DNA of 64,000 bases from Paraclostridium tenue (GTDB lineage: Bacteria > Bacillota > Clostridia > Peptostreptococcales > Peptostreptococcaceae): NCBI RefSeq assembly GCF_039521565.1, contig NZ_BAAACP010000014.1, positions 13,160 through 77,159 on the forward strand, written 5' to 3'. The notes below the pieces were generated by a model that saw nothing but the letters and a program-made list of their open reading frames with translations, ran no database searches and was not told the origin of the DNA. Position numbers and translations under genes: made by a program. How positions within the stretch are numbered: position 1 is the stretch's first letter; every line of letters starts with the position of its first letter. This document shows, piece after piece, positions 1 to 8,142 of this stretch.

Positions 1-1302
1 TGGGGAATAAAAGTTCCTTTCGATGAGAAACACGTTATATATGTTTGGGTAGATGCTTTATGTAACTATATAACAGCATTAGGATACATGAGTGAAGATG
101 ATTCTGAGTTTAAAAAATACTGGCCAGCAAATGTTCATATAGTTGGTAAAGAAATAATGAGATTCCATACAATAATATGGCCAGCTATACTTATGGCTTT
201 AGGTGAAGAAATGCCTACACAAGTATATGGACATGGATGGATATTATTTGATAATGATAAAATGAGTAAATCAAAAGGAAATATAGTTTACCCAGAGCAA
301 ATGATAGAAAGATATGGAGTTGATGCTCTTAAATACTTCTTATTAAGAGAATTTGCATTCGGTCAAGATGGTAACTATACTCATAGAAACTTTGTAACAA
401 GACTTAATTCAGACTTAGCAAATGATTTAGGAAACTTAGTAAGTAGAACTGTTTCCATGGTTGAAAAATACAATGATGGAATAATACCAATGCCAAAAGT
501 AAGTACTGAATTTGATGCTAGTTTAAAAGAAACTGCTAAAACTTCAGTAGAGAACTTTGAAATAGAAATGAATAAGTTACAATTTAATGAAGCATTAGAA
601 TCAGCTTGGAAGTTAATAAGAAGAACTAACAAGTATATAGATGAAACTATGCCTTGGGCGTTAGCTAAAGATGAAGCTAAGAAAGATGAGTTAGATGCAG
701 TTTTATATAACTTATGTGAATCTATAAGAATAGTAGCTACTCTTATAAATCCAATGATGAACGATACTGCTAAGAAAATATATGCTCAATTAGGTATAAC
801 AGATGAAAACTTAATGACTTGGGAAAGTACTAAAACTTTTGGATTAATAAAAGAAAATACAAAAGTTGAAAAAGGAAATGCATTATTCCCAAGATTAGAT
901 ATAGAAAAAGAAGTAGAAGAATTACAAGAATTATTTGCTGAAAAGAAAGAAGAACAAGAAGCTCCATTAGAGCATAAGCCTGAAATATCTATAGATGATT
1001 TAGATAAGATAGAGCTTAGAATAGGTAAAATAGTAAAATGTGAAAAGCATCCTAAAGCAGATAGACTATTAGTATCACAAGTTAAGATAGGACCAGAAAC
1101 AAGACAAATAGTATCTGGAATAGCTAAGTGGTATAAGCCAGAAGATTTAATAGGAAAAGAAGTTACAGTTGTATGTAACTTAAAACCTGTAAAACTAAGA
1201 GGTGTTGAATCTCAAGGTATGATATTAGCTGCAGGTGATGACGGTGATGATTTAGTATTACCATTAACAGAAGGTGCTAAAGACGGTTGCGAAGTTAGAT
1301 AA
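1..1302 (+). CDS. metG: methionyl-tRNA synthetase (5' partial)
   Basis: Charges tRNA-Met with methionine in the cytoplasm. The reading frame is open from base 1 (first codon TGG), so the N-terminal half of the Rossmann catalytic domain lies outside the window and 433 residues remain. Visible are the class I signature KMSKS (bases about 260-275), the helical anticodon-binding domain, and a C-terminal EMAPII/Trbp-like tRNA-binding domain (about bases 1000-1302, IELRIGKI...HPKADRLL) that dimerises the longer bacterial enzymes. tatD follows after 12 bases, an order conserved in many Firmicutes, so the two are probably co-transcribed. Confidence 0.97.
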   Translation, partial: WGIKVPFDEKHVIYVWVDALCNYITALGYMSEDDSEFKKYWPANVHIVGKEIMRFHTIIWPAILMALGEEMPTQVYGHGWILFDNDKMSKSKGNIVYPEQMIERYGVDALKYFLLREFAFGQDGNYTHRNFVTRLNSDLANDLGNLVSRTVSMVEKYNDGIIPMPKVSTEFDASLKETAKTSVENFEIEMNKLQFNEALESAWKLIRRTNKYIDETMPWALAKDEAKKDELDAVLYNLCESIRIVATLINPMMNDTAKKIYAQLGITDENLMTWESTKTFGLIKENTKVEKGNALFPRLDIEKEVEELQELFAEKKEEQEAPLEHKPEISIDDLDKIELRIGKIVKCEKHPKADRLLVSQVKIGPETRQIVSGIAKWYKPEDLIGKEVTVVCNLKPVKLRGVESQGMILAAGDDGDDLVLPLTEGAKDGCEVR

Positions 1303-1314
1303 GGAGATGACGAA

Positions 1315-2085
1315 ATGTTATTTGACTCACATGCACATTTAAATGATGAAAGATTTGATGAAGATAGAGAAGAATTAATTAATTCACTAAAAGCTAAAGG
1401 TGTAGACTTAGTACTAAATCCTGGAGCTTGTATAGAAACTTCTAAAAGTAGTGTAGATTTAGCTAATAAATATGATTTTATATATGCAGCAGTTGGAGTT
1501 CATCCTCACGATGTAGGTGAAATGACTGAAGAGGATATAGAAACTTTAAGAAAACTTGCATTAGAAAATGAAAAAGTAAAAGCTATAGGAGAAATAGGAT
1601 TAGATTATTACTATGACAACTCTCCTAGAGAAATTCAAAAAAAATGGTTTAAAAGACAAATAGAATTAGCTAATGAACTAAAATTACCTATAATAATTCA
1701 TGATAGAGATGCTCATGGCGATACATTTGAAATAATAAAAAACACTAAAAGTCCTGAAATAGGATGTGTGCTTCACTGCTATAGTGGAAATGTAGAACTA
1801 GCTAAAGAGTATGTAAAAATGGGTTGTTATATATCTATACCAGGTACAGTAACATTTAAAAATAATAAAAAAACTAGAGAAGTAGCTAAGGAAATACCAC
1901 TTGAGTATTTACTTATAGAAACTGATTCTCCATATATGGCTCCAGAGCCACATAGAGGAAAAAGAAATGATCCTTCTTTAGTTCAATTTGTAGCTGATAA
2001 AATAGCTCAAGAAAAAGGAATTTCCTATGAACAAGTTTGTAAAGCTACAAAAGAAAATGCAAAGAGATTTTTCAATATAAAGTAA
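1315..2085 (+). CDS. tatD: TatD family metal-dependent DNase
   Basis: 256 residues, the usual length for TatD/YcfH hydrolases, which are metal-dependent 3'-5' exonucleases linked to DNA repair and turnover. The TIM-barrel metal ligands are visible: HxH in DSHAHL near the N-terminus, the Glu in GEIGLDYY, His in IIHDRDAH and HCYSG, and Asp in TDSPY. The ATG follows AGGAGATGA. It is 12 bases after metG and ends just before a hairpin terminator, so metG-tatD forms a transcription unit. The precise substrate in the cell is not established for this family in clostridia. Confidence 0.95.
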   Translation: MLFDSHAHLNDERFDEDREELINSLKAKGVDLVLNPGACIETSKSSVDLANKYDFIYAAVGVHPHDVGEMTEEDIETLRKLALENEKVKAIGEIGLDYYYDNSPREIQKKWFKRQIELANELKLPIIIHDRDAHGDTFEIIKNTKSPEIGCVLHCYSGNVELAKEYVKMGCYISIPGTVTFKNNKKTREVAKEIPLEYLLIETDSPYMAPEPHRGKRNDPSLVQFVADKIAQEKGISYEQVCKATKENAKRFFNIK

Positions 2086-2095
2086 CATAAATAAT

Positions 2096-2135
2096 GGGGC
2101 TATCTCAAAATAGAGATAAGCCCCTATTTTGCGAA
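2096..2135 (+). terminator. terminator after tatD
   Basis: A GC-rich stem, GGGGCTATCTC paired with GAGATAAGCCCC, has a short A-rich loop and is followed by a weak T-tract (TATTTT). It sits 10 bases after the tatD stop and closes the metG-tatD unit. Confidence 0.8.
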
Positions 2136-2172
2136 ATAGACATTTATTTTAGCTATAACCGAATTTGTAGCC

Positions 2173-2201
2173 TTGATAAAATTTAGTATAAAGCTTAAAA
2201 T
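2173..2201 (+). promoter_or_regulatory. sigma-A-type promoter for rnmV-rsmA
   Basis: TTGATA at 2173-2178 and TAAAAT at 2196-2201 are separated by 17 bases. They lie between the tatD terminator and the rnmV start, where a new transcript is expected. Confidence 0.6.
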
Positions 2202-2240
2202 ATAAAGATATTAAGTAAAATGAACGAAAAAGGTGATTAG

Positions 2241-2771
2241 ATGATAAAGGAAATAATAGTAGTAGAAGGAAGAGATGATGTAACGGCTGTAAAAAGAGCA
2301 GTGGATGCTGAACTTATAACTACAGGTGGGTTTGGATTTCCTAAGGGAGTTATGGAAAGAATAAAATCAGCACAAGAAAGAAGAGGAGTTATAATCTTTA
2401 CAGATCCAGACTTTGCAGGTGAAAAAATAAGAAAAAAAATAGCTGCAGAAGTTCCTGGATGTAAACATGCATTTTTACCAAGAGAAGAAGCAAAGAAAAA
2501 TGGAGATATAGGTATAGAGAATGCTACTCCAGAAAGTATAAGAAAAGCACTTGAGAAAGTAAGAACAGAAAGTACTGATAAAAGAGATGAATTCGGACAA
2601 GTAGATTTAATAAGAAATGGACTTATAGGAAATGATGATGCATCTCACAGAAGAGATAAGTTAGGAATGATATTAGGTATAGGTTACGGAAATGCAAAAC
2701 AATTTTTAAATAGATTAAATAATTATGGAGTTAGTAGAGAAGAGTTTGAAAAAGCTTTAGAAACTTTATAA
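2241..2771 (+). CDS. rnmV: ribonuclease M5 (5S rRNA maturase)
   Basis: Matures precursor 5S rRNA in low-GC Gram-positives, working on pre-5S RNA bound by ribosomal protein L18. The 176-residue protein has an N-terminal TOPRIM domain with the conserved Glu (VVEGRDDV, residues about 6-13) and the DxD-type motif TDPDFAGE. The C-terminal half is the family's RNA-binding part. It is followed 24 bases later by rsmA, the classic rnmV-rsmA pairing of two RNA maturation genes. Confidence 0.94.
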   Translation: MIKEIIVVEGRDDVTAVKRAVDAELITTGGFGFPKGVMERIKSAQERRGVIIFTDPDFAGEKIRKKIAAEVPGCKHAFLPREEAKKNGDIGIENATPESIRKALEKVRTESTDKRDEFGQVDLIRNGLIGNDDASHRRDKLGMILGIGYGNAKQFLNRLNNYGVSREEFEKALETL

Positions 2772-2795
2772 TAATATAAATAAAGGAGATAAAAT

Positions 2796-3665
2796 ATGGA
2801 TAGACTTTCGTCACATAGAAAAACTAAAGAAGTAGTAGATAAGCATGGATTTAAGTTTTCTAAATCATTAGGACAAAACTTTTTAATAGATGACAATGTA
2901 ATAGATAGAATATTAGATGGAGCAAGACTTTCAAAAGGAGATAAAATAATAGAGGTAGGTCCTGGTATAGGTACACTTACTCGTGAGATGGGTAAAGTTG
3001 CAGATAAGGTTGTAGCTATAGAAATTGATAAAACATTAATACCAATACTTAAAGATACTCTAGATGAATTTGATAATATAGAGGTCGTAAATCAAGATAT
3101 ATTAAAAGTTAATGTAGAAGAGTTAGTAAAAGAGAAGTTAAGTGGAGGACCAGTTAAGTTAGTAGCAAATCTTCCATACTATATAACAACTCCTATAGTT
3201 ATGAAATTCTTAGAAGAAGATATACCAGTAACAGATATAGTTGTTATGGTTCAAAAGGAAGTTGCTGATAGAATGAATGCAAATCCTGGAACTAAAGATT
3301 ATGGAGCATTATCAGTAGCTGTTCAATATTACTGTAATACAGAAACAGTAGCAAAAGCTCCAAGACATATGTTTATACCACAACCAAATGTTGATTCTAC
3401 AGTAATTGGACTTCATGTAAGAGAAGAAAGAAAATACAATGTAGATAATGAAGATATATTCTTTAAAACTGTTAAAGCTGCATTTGGGCAAAGAAGAAAA
3501 ACTTTACTAAATGCATTAGGGACATTAGGATTTTTAAATAAAGATGAAATAAGAGAAGTTTTAAGTGAAGCTAATATAGATGAAAAAAGAAGAGGAGAAA
3601 CTCTTACAATAGAAGAGTTTGCAAATCTTTCAAACTGTGTTAATAAAAAAGTACCTTCTAAATAG
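2796..3665 (+). CDS. rsmA: 16S rRNA dimethyladenosine transferase RsmA/KsgA
   Basis: Dimethylates two adjacent adenines in the 3' helix of 16S rRNA during 30S assembly, using S-adenosylmethionine. At 289 residues it has the normal length. The SAM-binding motif EVGPGIGTLT (residues about 50-60), the acidic motif around VVAIEID, and the catalytic NLPYYITTP motif are all present. The ATG is preceded by AAAGGAGAT. The stop codon lies inside the stem of the downstream terminator, so transcription ends directly after this gene. Confidence 0.96.
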   Translation: MDRLSSHRKTKEVVDKHGFKFSKSLGQNFLIDDNVIDRILDGARLSKGDKIIEVGPGIGTLTREMGKVADKVVAIEIDKTLIPILKDTLDEFDNIEVVNQDILKVNVEELVKEKLSGGPVKLVANLPYYITTPIVMKFLEEDIPVTDIVVMVQKEVADRMNANPGTKDYGALSVAVQYYCNTETVAKAPRHMFIPQPNVDSTVIGLHVREERKYNVDNEDIFFKTVKAAFGQRRKTLLNALGTLGFLNKDEIREVLSEANIDEKRRGETLTIEEFANLSNCVNKKVPSK

Positions 3666-3678
3666 AAGGTACTTTTTT
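3651..3678 (+). terminator. terminator overlapping the rsmA stop
   Basis: Perfect stem GTACCTTCTA / TAGAAGGTAC with a short loop, followed by TTTTTT. The left arm is the last coding triplets of rsmA. Confidence 0.88.
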
Positions 3679-3733
3679 GCATGTCCAAACATATAATGTT
3701 TAGAGGGACTTATATTTTATAGGGGGGATAGCT

Positions 3734-4894
3734 TTGAGTACTAAAAAGAAGTATAAAAGAGATTATATAATTCTAGAAGCTAAAGACATGAACTTTAGAT
3801 ATAAAGATAGAGTATTGCCAAAGGCATTTGCAAAAATTGAAGTTACAGAAGAAAAATCTTTGGTAGCACTTTATGTAGAAAATCTTAAGTATATTAGAGA
3901 TGGATATAAAGTGGTAGCTATACTAGAAGATTACAACACTTTAGATTTAGGGCGTATAGTATTGAGTGAACAAGGTAAAGGGGAATTTGCATTAAATTTA
4001 GATGAAAACAATACTAACATAAAAGCTGTGGCTTTGGTATCTGAAAAAAACATACCATTAATTGGATTTAAGGGAAGTAAAATTGATAATTATGAAGAAA
4101 TAATATTTACATCAGATGAAGAATATATGGAATATGAAGAATTAGAAGATGACGAAGAATATGTATATGAGGAAGTTGAATACGTAGAAGTTGAAGATGG
4201 AGAAGATTGTGAGTATGAATATGAGTATTTAGAATATGTAGAAATAGAACCAGATGATAATGAAGTAGATACAGATTATAATTATGAAAATGAAGAAGAT
4301 AATGAAGAAATAGAGTACGTATCATCTCCTAAACAAAAAAATCAAAGAAATAAATCAACTAAAACTAATAATACTAAACCTGTAATTGAAGAGAATTTAA
4401 AACGTAGTGAAAAAGTAAGTGAAGAGATAAAGCAAATTGATGAGGACATAAATTATGAAGAAGCCCAAGTAAATACAGCTAGAAATTTATTAATGCCTAG
4501 ACAGATAAAAAAAGGATTAAAAATGTTTAAAGAAGTTAAGCCGTTTGCAAGAGATACTATAGAAAATACTAGATGGTGGAAAATAGAGATAACACCTATG
4601 ACAATGTGCGGATATACTATGCCTTACTTAGGTTATATAAATACTCTAAATTATACTATGTATAGTGACATAGTTTTACAATCATATAGATATAGACATT
4701 ACTTATTTGGAGTTCAATATGATGAATACAACAAGCGTAAACATTATATGTATGCTATTCCAGGAAATAAAAATGAGCAACCAGATCAAGGTCATACAGG
4801 ATTTAATATGTATAAACCATGTGATGATAGAAGTGATAAGCTTGGCTATTGGATTTGTTTTGTTGACTCTAGAACTAGAAAAATTTTAAAGTAA
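3734..4894 (+). CDS. unknown protein with acidic Tyr/Glu-rich linker
   Basis: Not recognised as a named protein. The TTG start is chosen because a purine-rich AGGGGGG site lies just upstream. The 386-residue protein has three parts. Residues about 1-125 form a compact mixed domain. Residues about 126-200 (bases 4110-4325) are extremely acidic and tyrosine-rich, with repeated EYE/YVE units and probably disorder. A conserved-looking C-terminal domain (about 270-386) is rich in Trp, Tyr and Cys and ends in GYWICFVDSRTRKILK. There is no signal peptide or membrane helix. It stands alone between the rsmA terminator and the M20 peptidase promoter. Similar three-part proteins occur in spore-forming clostridia, so a link to sporulation is possible, but this is inference only. 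Confidence 0.85.
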   Translation: MSTKKKYKRDYIILEAKDMNFRYKDRVLPKAFAKIEVTEEKSLVALYVENLKYIRDGYKVVAILEDYNTLDLGRIVLSEQGKGEFALNLDENNTNIKAVALVSEKNIPLIGFKGSKIDNYEEIIFTSDEEYMEYEELEDDEEYVYEEVEYVEVEDGEDCEYEYEYLEYVEIEPDDNEVDTDYNYENEEDNEEIEYVSSPKQKNQRNKSTKTNNTKPVIEENLKRSEKVSEEIKQIDEDINYEEAQVNTARNLLMPRQIKKGLKMFKEVKPFARDTIENTRWWKIEITPMTMCGYTMPYLGYINTLNYTMYSDIVLQSYRYRHYLFGVQYDEYNKRKHYMYAIPGNKNEQPDQGHTGFNMYKPCDDRSDKLGYWICFVDSRTRKILK

Positions 4895-4927
4895 ATTGTG
4901 TGAGAAGTCTGATAATATCGTTTTCTA

Positions 4928-4956
4928 TTGAAAAAAATTATGGAATAATTTACAAT
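4928..4956 (+). promoter_or_regulatory. sigma-A-type promoter for the M20 peptidase
   Basis: TTGAAA at 4928-4933 and TACAAT at 4951-4956 have a 17-base spacer. The -10 element lies 36 bases before the chosen ATG. Confidence 0.6.
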
Positions 4957-4992
4957 ATATGTATGTAATACAAACTAGGAGGAGAATTGAAT

Positions 4993-6108
4993 ATGATAAA
5001 TAAACAAAGATTAATCGATGAATTCATAGAATTAGTAAAAATAGATAGTCCTTCATCTAAAGAAGGTAACGTAGCTAAAGTACTAGTAAAAAAACTAGAA
5101 GCTATAGGATGTGAAGTTTGTATAGACGAAGCTGGTGTTAAAGCTGGTGGAGAAACAGGAAACGTAATAGCTAAATTAAAAGGAAACAGAGAAGGTAAAA
5201 CAGTATTATTCAGTTCTCACATGGATACAGTTAGCCCAGGAGAAGGAATAAAACCTATAATAGATGAAGCAAAAGGAATAATAACAAGTGATGGAACTAC
5301 AGTTTTAGGTTCTGATGATAAAGCTGGTATAGCAGCTATATTAGAAGCTTTAAGAATAATAAAAGAAAACAACTTAGATCATGCTGATATAGAAGTAGTA
5401 TTCTCTATATGGGAAGAAGGCGGATTATTTGGAGCTCAATACTTAGACTATTCTAAAATAAATGCAGATTATGCTTTCGTTTTAGATAGTGGTGGATCTC
5501 CAGGAGAAATAATAACAAAAGCTCCAGCACAAGATAAAATAGAGGTAACTATAAAAGGTAAGCCAGCACATGCAGGATTACAACCAGAAAATGGAGTAAG
5601 TGCTATAATGGTAGCTTCTAAAGCTATAGAGAATATGAAATTACTTAGAATAGATGAAGAAACTACTGCAAATATAGGTATAGTTAAAGGTGGAATAGCT
5701 ACAAACATAGTTATGCCTGAGCTTGAAATAGTTGCAGAAGCTAGAAGTTTAGAGGAATCAAAATTAGATGCTCAAACTAATCATATGGTAGAAGAGTTCA
5801 AAAAAGCAGGAGAAGCTATGGGAGCAGAAGTAACTGCTAAAGTAACTAGAGCTTATGCACCATTTAAAATAGCTGATGATGCTGAGATAGTAGAGTTAGC
5901 TAAAAAAGCATTCTCTAACATAGGAATAGAAGGATATACTGCTTCAACAGGTGGTGGAAGTGATACTAACGTATTAAATGGAAACGGATTAAAAGCTGTT
6001 AACTTAGGAATAGGAATGAAAAATGCTCATACATTAGAAGAGTATATAGCAATAGAAGATATAATAAATTCTTCAAGAGCTGTATTAGAAATAATTAAAG
6101 AAGCATAA
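4993..6108 (+). CDS. M20 family metallopeptidase (PepT-like)
   Basis: Predicted cytoplasmic di-zinc aminopeptidase or amidohydrolase of 371 residues. M20 landmarks are visible: SSHMDTVSPG (metal His/Asp), TTVLGSDDKAGIAA (bridging Asp), WEEGGLFGA (catalytic Glu pair), GKPAHAG in the dimerisation lid domain, and a late His in KNAHTLEEY. The overall pattern resembles PepT-like tripeptidases, but the substrate cannot be fixed from sequence. An in-frame TTG at 4987 lies only 4 bases from the AGGAGG site at 4977-4982. The ATG at 4993 has normal spacing and is preferred. Confidence 0.9.
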   Translation: MINKQRLIDEFIELVKIDSPSSKEGNVAKVLVKKLEAIGCEVCIDEAGVKAGGETGNVIAKLKGNREGKTVLFSSHMDTVSPGEGIKPIIDEAKGIITSDGTTVLGSDDKAGIAAILEALRIIKENNLDHADIEVVFSIWEEGGLFGAQYLDYSKINADYAFVLDSGGSPGEIITKAPAQDKIEVTIKGKPAHAGLQPENGVSAIMVASKAIENMKLLRIDEETTANIGIVKGGIATNIVMPELEIVAEARSLEESKLDAQTNHMVEEFKKAGEAMGAEVTAKVTRAYAPFKIADDAEIVELAKKAFSNIGIEGYTASTGGGSDTNVLNGNGLKAVNLGIGMKNAHTLEEYIAIEDIINSSRAVLEIIKEA

Positions 6109-6132
6109 TTAAATATATGATATAATAAAAGA

Positions 6133-6161
6133 ATCGCCCAACATTCGTTGGGTGATTTTTC
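6133..6161 (+). terminator. terminator after the M20 peptidase
   Basis: Stem ATCGCCCAAC / GTTGGGTGAT around a short loop, followed by TTTTTCATTTTT. Confidence 0.88.
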
Positions 6162-6289
6162 ATTTTTAAGATAAATGATAATTAATATTGAATTAAAATT
6201 ATAATTTATTGAAGTTAAAATTTAATATAAGTTTAAGAAAGAATAAAAATGGATAAAAAAATAAAGTATATATATTAGGAGGTAATATC

Positions 6290-7186
6290 GTGGAAACAAG
6301 ATATGATGAAGCCAATAAGGTAACAATACAATCTATAATTTGGAATGTAGTATTAACATTTATAAAAATATTTTCAGGTATTGTTGGAAAATCTAATGCT
6401 ATGGTAGCGGATGGATTACATTCAGCATCTGATATAATAAGTTCAGTAGGAGTTTTAATTGGTAATAAAGTTGCAAAAGCACCAAATGATAAAGAACATA
6501 ATTATGGACATGAAAAAGCAGAAACATTAGTATCGTTTTTATTATCTATATTATTAATAGTTGTATCATTAAAAATCGGATTTAATGCACTTAAATCACT
6601 TTTTAACCTAGATAGAGTTCAAGTACCTACATTACTACCATTAGTAGTATCTATTATTTCTATAGCTATAAAAGAATATCAATATAGAATAACTATAAAA
6701 GTAGCTAATAAAATAAACTCACCATCATTAAAGGCTGATGCTTGGCATCATAGATCTGATGCACTTTCATCTATTGCGGCATTTATAGGTATAGGAGGAG
6801 CTTTACTAGGTTTTAAAGCATTAGATCCAATTGCATCTATAGCCGTAGCTTTATTCGTAGCTAAAGTAGGATTTGATATATTAAAAGATTCAGCTAATGA
6901 ATTAATGGATTATTCAATAGATGAGGATCAAGAAAAACAGATAGTAAACATAGCAGAAAATACAGATGGAGTAATTAACTTAGGAGAAATAAGAACAAGA
7001 AAACATGGAGCTACTGCATATGTAGATTTAACTATATGTGTAAATAAGAATTTAACTGTTTATGAAGGTCATGAGATAGCAACTAAGTTAGAAAAACGTA
7101 TAATAAAAGAGATGCAATTTGTAAAAGGTATAACAGTCCATGTAGAACCTTGTATAAATTGCCCAGGAAATTCCTGTAAAAAATAA
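6290..7186 (+). CDS. cation diffusion facilitator (CDF) family transporter
   Basis: Integral membrane efflux protein that exchanges divalent cations (Zn, Fe, Mn or similar) for protons. The 298-residue product shows the CDF core: helix II with ADGLHSASD and the paired helix V motif ADAWHHRSDA supplying the tetrahedral metal site, about six transmembrane helices, and a cytoplasmic ferredoxin-like dimerisation domain from about residue 205. The short Cys-rich tail CINCPGNSCKK could bind metal and is less usual. The GTG start follows AGGAGG with normal spacing. The gene stands alone between two terminators. The metal it carries is not determined. Confidence 0.93.
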   Translation: METRYDEANKVTIQSIIWNVVLTFIKIFSGIVGKSNAMVADGLHSASDIISSVGVLIGNKVAKAPNDKEHNYGHEKAETLVSFLLSILLIVVSLKIGFNALKSLFNLDRVQVPTLLPLVVSIISIAIKEYQYRITIKVANKINSPSLKADAWHHRSDALSSIAAFIGIGGALLGFKALDPIASIAVALFVAKVGFDILKDSANELMDYSIDEDQEKQIVNIAENTDGVINLGEIRTRKHGATAYVDLTICVNKNLTVYEGHEIATKLEKRIIKEMQFVKGITVHVEPCINCPGNSCKK

Positions 7187-7213
7187 TAAAATAATATGAA
7201 ATTTTATAAAAAT

Positions 7214-7243
7214 AGCACTATGATTCGATTGTAGTGCTTTTTA
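7214..7243 (+). terminator. terminator after the CDF gene
   Basis: Stem AGCACTA / TAGTGCT with an 11-base loop, followed by TTTTTAGTTT. Confidence 0.8.
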
Positions 7244-7296
7244 GTTTGCATATTTTATAGTATAATAAAATCGTTAATTATATAGGGGGGGCTTTT

Positions 7297-8091
7297 ATGG
7301 CAAAGAAAAGAAAGATTAAAAAAAGGATTTTAATTCTTGTAGGAATAATTGGATTCTTTATAGTATATACAGCTACATATATTTACTTTTCGAAAAAGCA
7401 GGCAAGTGATCAGCCTGTTAAAGTGGAAAATAAAGACACGCAAGAAGATTCAAGGTCATTACTAGCTCAGATGAAAACAACTGACACAGTTTATATGTCA
7501 GATAAAAATTTACAAGATGTGAGAGTAGAACAAGAATACTGGAATCAGATAAAATTTTTCTCTACTAAATTTAAAGAAGTAAGAAAGCCAAGTAACTATG
7601 AAAGCAAATATGAAGGCTATGTAGATAATGGCATTAGATTTTCTACTGATTTAGATTATTTTAGAATATTTACAGTAAATAAAGAAGAATTTTATAAAAT
7701 ACCTGTATCAGAAAAAAAGATATTTGATAAATTATTACAAGAAAGTATATACACATCTATAGATTCTGTAAAAAAATACAAAACATGGGATAGTATCGAA
7801 ATTATATACGGAGATGAAGTTAAAAAACCATGGAGATGGAATTATGATGATTTAGCATATAGTATATCTGTAAAAAGACTAGTTGGAAAGATACAGCCAG
7901 AAAAAAGTAAAGAAAGAAGTCCATACAACTTTACAGTAAAGATAAAAGGAGATGGATATTCTATAACTCTTGAAACCATGGGAGATGACTATGTAAAAGT
8001 AACTTCTGATAAAGCAACAGCGTATTATGAAGTTCATAATGGATTATTTAATTATTTAAGAGATGATGTATTTAAAATTGAAAAGAAATAG
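7297..8091 (+). CDS. membrane-anchored protein of unknown function
   Basis: Not recognised. The 264-residue protein starts with a strongly basic segment (MAKKRKIKKR) followed by one hydrophobic helix at about residues 11-29, giving an N-in, C-out anchor without a lipobox. The rest is a charged, soluble, probably extracytoplasmic domain with many Lys, Tyr and Trp residues and no motif I can name. The ATG follows an AGGGGGGG site. The gene is monocistronic, flanked by terminators, and faces murC on the opposite strand. Confidence 0.85.
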   Translation: MAKKRKIKKRILILVGIIGFFIVYTATYIYFSKKQASDQPVKVENKDTQEDSRSLLAQMKTTDTVYMSDKNLQDVRVEQEYWNQIKFFSTKFKEVRKPSNYESKYEGYVDNGIRFSTDLDYFRIFTVNKEEFYKIPVSEKKIFDKLLQESIYTSIDSVKKYKTWDSIEIIYGDEVKKPWRWNYDDLAYSISVKRLVGKIQPEKSKERSPYNFTVKIKGDGYSITLETMGDDYVKVTSDKATAYYEVHNGLFNYLRDDVFKIEKK

Positions 8092-8106
8092 TTATTACTA
8101 TAATAA

Positions 8107-8142
8107 AAAAAGCTAGGTGAAATTAACCTAGCTTTTTTATAT
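8107..8142. terminator. bidirectional terminator between the convergent gene and murC
   Basis: Stem AGCTAGGT (8111-8118) / ACCTAGCT (8126-8133) is flanked by an A-tract on the left and a T-tract on the right. It can therefore terminate both the + strand gene ending at 8091 and murC on the - strand. Confidence 0.88.

Noticed and set aside
4107..4325. Open frame on the - strand opposite the acidic linker
   Set aside because: It is a shadow of the GAA/TAT-rich repeats on the + strand, giving a Leu/His-rich low-complexity product with no ribosome binding site.
4707..4889. 60-codon + strand frame inside the unknown acidic protein gene
   Set aside because: It lies fully within the conserved C-terminal domain of the larger gene in another frame and lacks a start site.
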